This document shows, piece by piece, positions 33,255 to 35,153 of a stretch of DNA of 35,153 bases. The first letter of the stretch is position 1, and every line of letters begins with the position of its first letter. The DNA comes from Bradyrhizobium manausense. GTDB lineage: Bacteria > Pseudomonadota > Alphaproteobacteria > Rhizobiales > Xanthobacteraceae. The translations under genes were made by a program, and so were the position numbers. The stretch spans positions 1-35,153 of the forward strand of contig NZ_LJYG01000006.1 of NCBI RefSeq assembly GCF_001440035.1, read 5' to 3'. Below the pieces are notes generated by a model that saw only the letters and a list, made by a program, of their open reading frames with translations, did not search any database and was not told where the DNA came from.

Positions 33255-34865
33255 ATGTTCCACTTGATGCGCATGGGGCGTCGCGCGTTCGCCTCCAAGC
33301 TTGCGCTGTCGGTCCTCGCGCTTTCGACCGCACTGGCCTCGCCAGTGCTTGCGGCCGGCAAGACCATCACCGCGGTGATGCATTCGGATCTGCGCATCAT
33401 CGATCCGATCTTCACCACCGCCTACATCACGCGTGACCATGGCTACATGGTTTACGACACGCTGATCACGACGGATGCGAACTTCAAGATCCAGCCGCAG
33501 ATGGCGGACTGGAAGATCTCCGACGACAAGCTCACCTACACCTTCACGCTGCGCGACGGCCTGAAGTGGCATGACGGCACGCCGGTGACGGCAGAAGACT
33601 GCGTCGCCTCGCTGAAGCGCTGGGCCGCCGTCGACGGCATGGGCCAGAAGCTGATGGATTTCACCGCCAGCATCGAGGCGACCGATGCCAAGACCATCAC
33701 GCTGAAGCTGAAGGAGCCCTACGGTCTCGTTCTCGAGTCGATCGGCAAGCCGTCCTCGCGCGTGCCGTTCATGATGCCGAAGCGGCTCGCCGAGACGCCT
33801 CCGGACAAGCAGATCCCCGAGCAGATCGGCTCCGGCCCGTTCAAGTTCGTGCAGGGCGAATTCCAGCCCGGCGTAAAGGCCGTCTACGAGAAGAATCCGG
33901 ATTACGTGCCGCGCAAGGAGCCGGCGAGCTGGACCGCTGGCGGCAAGGTGGTGAAGGTCGACCGGGTCGAATGGATCACCATGCCGGACCCGCAGACCGC
34001 GGTGAACGCGCTGCAATCGGGCGACATCGATTTCATGGAAGTGCCGCCGTGGGATCTCTTGCCCGTGCTTGAGGGCAATCCCGACCTCAAGGTCGAGACG
34101 CTGAACAAGTTCGGCTATCAGACGCTCGGCCGCATGAACTTCCTCTATCCGCCCTTCGACAATCCGAAGATCCGCCGCGCCGCGCTGCTGGCGATGAACC
34201 AGAAGGACGTGCTCGACGCGCTCGTCGGCAATCCCAAATATTACAAGATCTGCGGCGCCTTCTTCATCTGCGACACGCCGTTCGCGACCGATGTCGGCTC
34301 GGAATCGCTGGTCAAGGGCAACGGCATGGCGGAAGCCAAGAAGCTGCTCGCCGAATCCGGTTATGACGGCACACCCGTCGTCGTCATGGTGCCCGGCGAC
34401 GTCGTGACGCTGAAGGCGCAGCCGACGGTCGCGGTGCAGCTGCTCCGCGAAGCCGGCTTCAAGGTCGATGCGCAGGCGACCGACTGGCAGACGGTGGTGA
34501 GCCGCCGAGCCAGCCAGAAGCCCCCGAAGGAGGGCGGCTGGAACATGTTCTTCACCAACTGGGTCAGCGCCGACGTGTCCAACCCGATCTCCAATCTCTC
34601 GATCGGCGGCCAGGGCAAGAAGGGCGGCTGGTTCGGTTGGGCGGAGGACGCCAAGATCGAGCAGCTCAAAAATGACTTCGTCCACGCTGCCTCGCTCGAC
34701 GATCAGAAGAAGATCGCGACCGAGATCCAGAAGGAAGCCTATGACCAGGTGATCTACATTCCGCTCGGCCAGTATCTGGCGCCGAGCGCCTGGCGGAAGT
34801 CGCTGTCCGGCGTGCTCGACGGTCCGGCAACGCCGGTGTTCTGGAACATCGACAAGTCGGAGTAA
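33255..34865 (+). CDS. Peptide ABC transporter substrate-binding protein (DppA/OppA type, SBP_bac_5)
   Basis: 536-residue periplasmic binding protein. Residues 1-33 are a Sec signal (MFHLMRMGRR, hydrophobic LALSVLALSTALA, cleavage near VLA-A), with no lipobox cysteine. SBP_bac_5 features: DPIFTTAYITRDHGYMVYDT, the LRDGLKWHDGTPVTAEDCVA block, IGSGPFKFVQGEFQPG, and LNKFGYQTLGRMNFLYPPFD followed by IRRAALLAMNQKDVL. AGGAG lies 10 bases before ATG 33255. It is transcribed opposite to the permease and ATPase genes, followed by a strong terminator, and is the presumed ligand receptor for that transporter. Confidence 0.95.
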   Translation: MFHLMRMGRRAFASKLALSVLALSTALASPVLAAGKTITAVMHSDLRIIDPIFTTAYITRDHGYMVYDTLITTDANFKIQPQMADWKISDDKLTYTFTLRDGLKWHDGTPVTAEDCVASLKRWAAVDGMGQKLMDFTASIEATDAKTITLKLKEPYGLVLESIGKPSSRVPFMMPKRLAETPPDKQIPEQIGSGPFKFVQGEFQPGVKAVYEKNPDYVPRKEPASWTAGGKVVKVDRVEWITMPDPQTAVNALQSGDIDFMEVPPWDLLPVLEGNPDLKVETLNKFGYQTLGRMNFLYPPFDNPKIRRAALLAMNQKDVLDALVGNPKYYKICGAFFICDTPFATDVGSESLVKGNGMAEAKKLLAESGYDGTPVVVMVPGDVVTLKAQPTVAVQLLREAGFKVDAQATDWQTVVSRRASQKPPKEGGWNMFFTNWVSADVSNPISNLSIGGQGKKGGWFGWAEDAKIEQLKNDFVHAASLDDQKKIATEIQKEAYDQVIYIPLGQYLAPSAWRKSLSGVLDGPATPVFWNIDKSE

Positions 34866-34912
34866 CGTAGGCAAGGGATGAGGCGCGTCCTGCACCTTCA
34901 TCCCATCAACAC

Positions 34913-34947
34913 GCGGCGCCGCTGTCATGAGCGGCGCCGTTGTCTTT
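34913..34947 (+). terminator. Rho-independent terminator after the peptide-binding protein gene
   Basis: CGGCGCCGCT (34914-34923), loop GTCATG, AGCGGCGCCG (34930-34939), then TTGTCTTTT: a 10-bp perfect stem (plus one G-U pair) followed by a T-rich run, 48 bp after the stop. A textbook intrinsic terminator. Confidence 0.82.
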
Positions 34948-34952
34948 TGCCG

Positions 34953-35153
34953 TTACACGTCTTTTGCCGTTGCGCCTTCGGCGAGAGCCATCGCTGAAAG
35001 CAGCGCCTTTAACTCTTCCCATTTCCAATTGTTGCTATTTGTTTCCAATATGAAGTAAGTGATTTGCCGCCCAATACTGCTTGCTTCCTTTTGATTTGAG
35101 TCTCGTGCCGATCGATTTTGCATTCCAGGCGATGGCCGAACGATCGGATCGCG
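34953..35153 (-). CDS. Small AT-richer reading frame at the window edge (partial or 56 aa)
   Basis: Minus-strand frame ending in TAA at 34955-34953 and open to the window end. From ATG 35123 it encodes 56 residues starting MQNRSARDSNQKEASSIGRQ and ending in AMALAEGATAKDV; ten more in-frame codons upstream stay open, so the true start may lie outside. The middle (ITYFILETNSNNWKWEELKA) looks protein-like but I recognise no family. Codons such as AAT, CAA, AAA, ATA and TTG are rare in the neighbouring genes, and the local GC is visibly lower, suggesting acquired DNA. It may be a real gene fragment or chance. Confidence 0.4.
   Translation of the reverse strand, partial: RDPIVRPSPGMQNRSARDSNQKEASSIGRQITYFILETNSNNWKWEELKALLSAMALAEGATAKDV

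Overview
This is a GC-rich alphaproteobacterial chromosome segment, most likely from Bradyrhizobium or a close relative. Three things point there: strong GC3 bias; a groESL operon with both an RpoH-type promoter and a CIRCE operator, as in rhizobia; and at least thirteen intergenic palindromic elements of the kinds scattered through Bradyrhizobium genomes. I saw no tRNA, rRNA, CRISPR array, insertion sequence or phage gene.

Layout. 1-1110: the start of groEL (cut by the window edge), groES and their control region, all on the minus strand. 1439-4020: a usg-family gene, a cupin protein with a histone-like tail, and a rhomboid protease gene broken by two frameshifts. 4024-6671: a concentrative nucleoside transporter and an MFS transporter, transcribed divergently. 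6873-13612 (plus strand): an AraC regulator, then a pentitol operon with a sugar-binding protein, a single-domain ABC ATPase, a permease, a ribitol-dehydrogenase-like SDR and an FGGY kinase with the D-ribulokinase TCSLV signature. The inferred route is uptake of a pentitol such as ribitol, oxidation to D-ribulose, then phosphorylation to D-ribulose 5-phosphate.

13723-18776 (minus strand): the most interesting block. A circularly permuted ATP-grasp ligase, an alpha-E protein, a transglutaminase-fold protease and the proteasome-like peptidase Anbu follow one another, with an SDR oxidoreductase right behind. Two ligase-type and two peptidase-type proteins suggest a make-and-cleave peptide or amide-tagging system whose substrate is unknown. 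19054-24014: a CinA-like MoCF-domain protein, xanthine phosphoribosyltransferase, an uncharacterised protein with an Ada-like cysteine pattern, a core MetE-type methionine synthase lacking the folate half, a HCCA-isomerase-like protein and a quinone oxidoreductase.

24111-34865: an amide/peptide scavenging region. It holds an enoyl-CoA hydratase, an amidase, two M20 peptidases and a Dpp-type peptide ABC transporter whose two ATPases are fused and whose binding protein is transcribed divergently, ending in a strong terminator. The last ~200 bp are AT-richer and hold a small minus-strand reading frame with atypical codons that runs off the window.

All functions are inferred from reading protein sequence by eye; no database search was possible.
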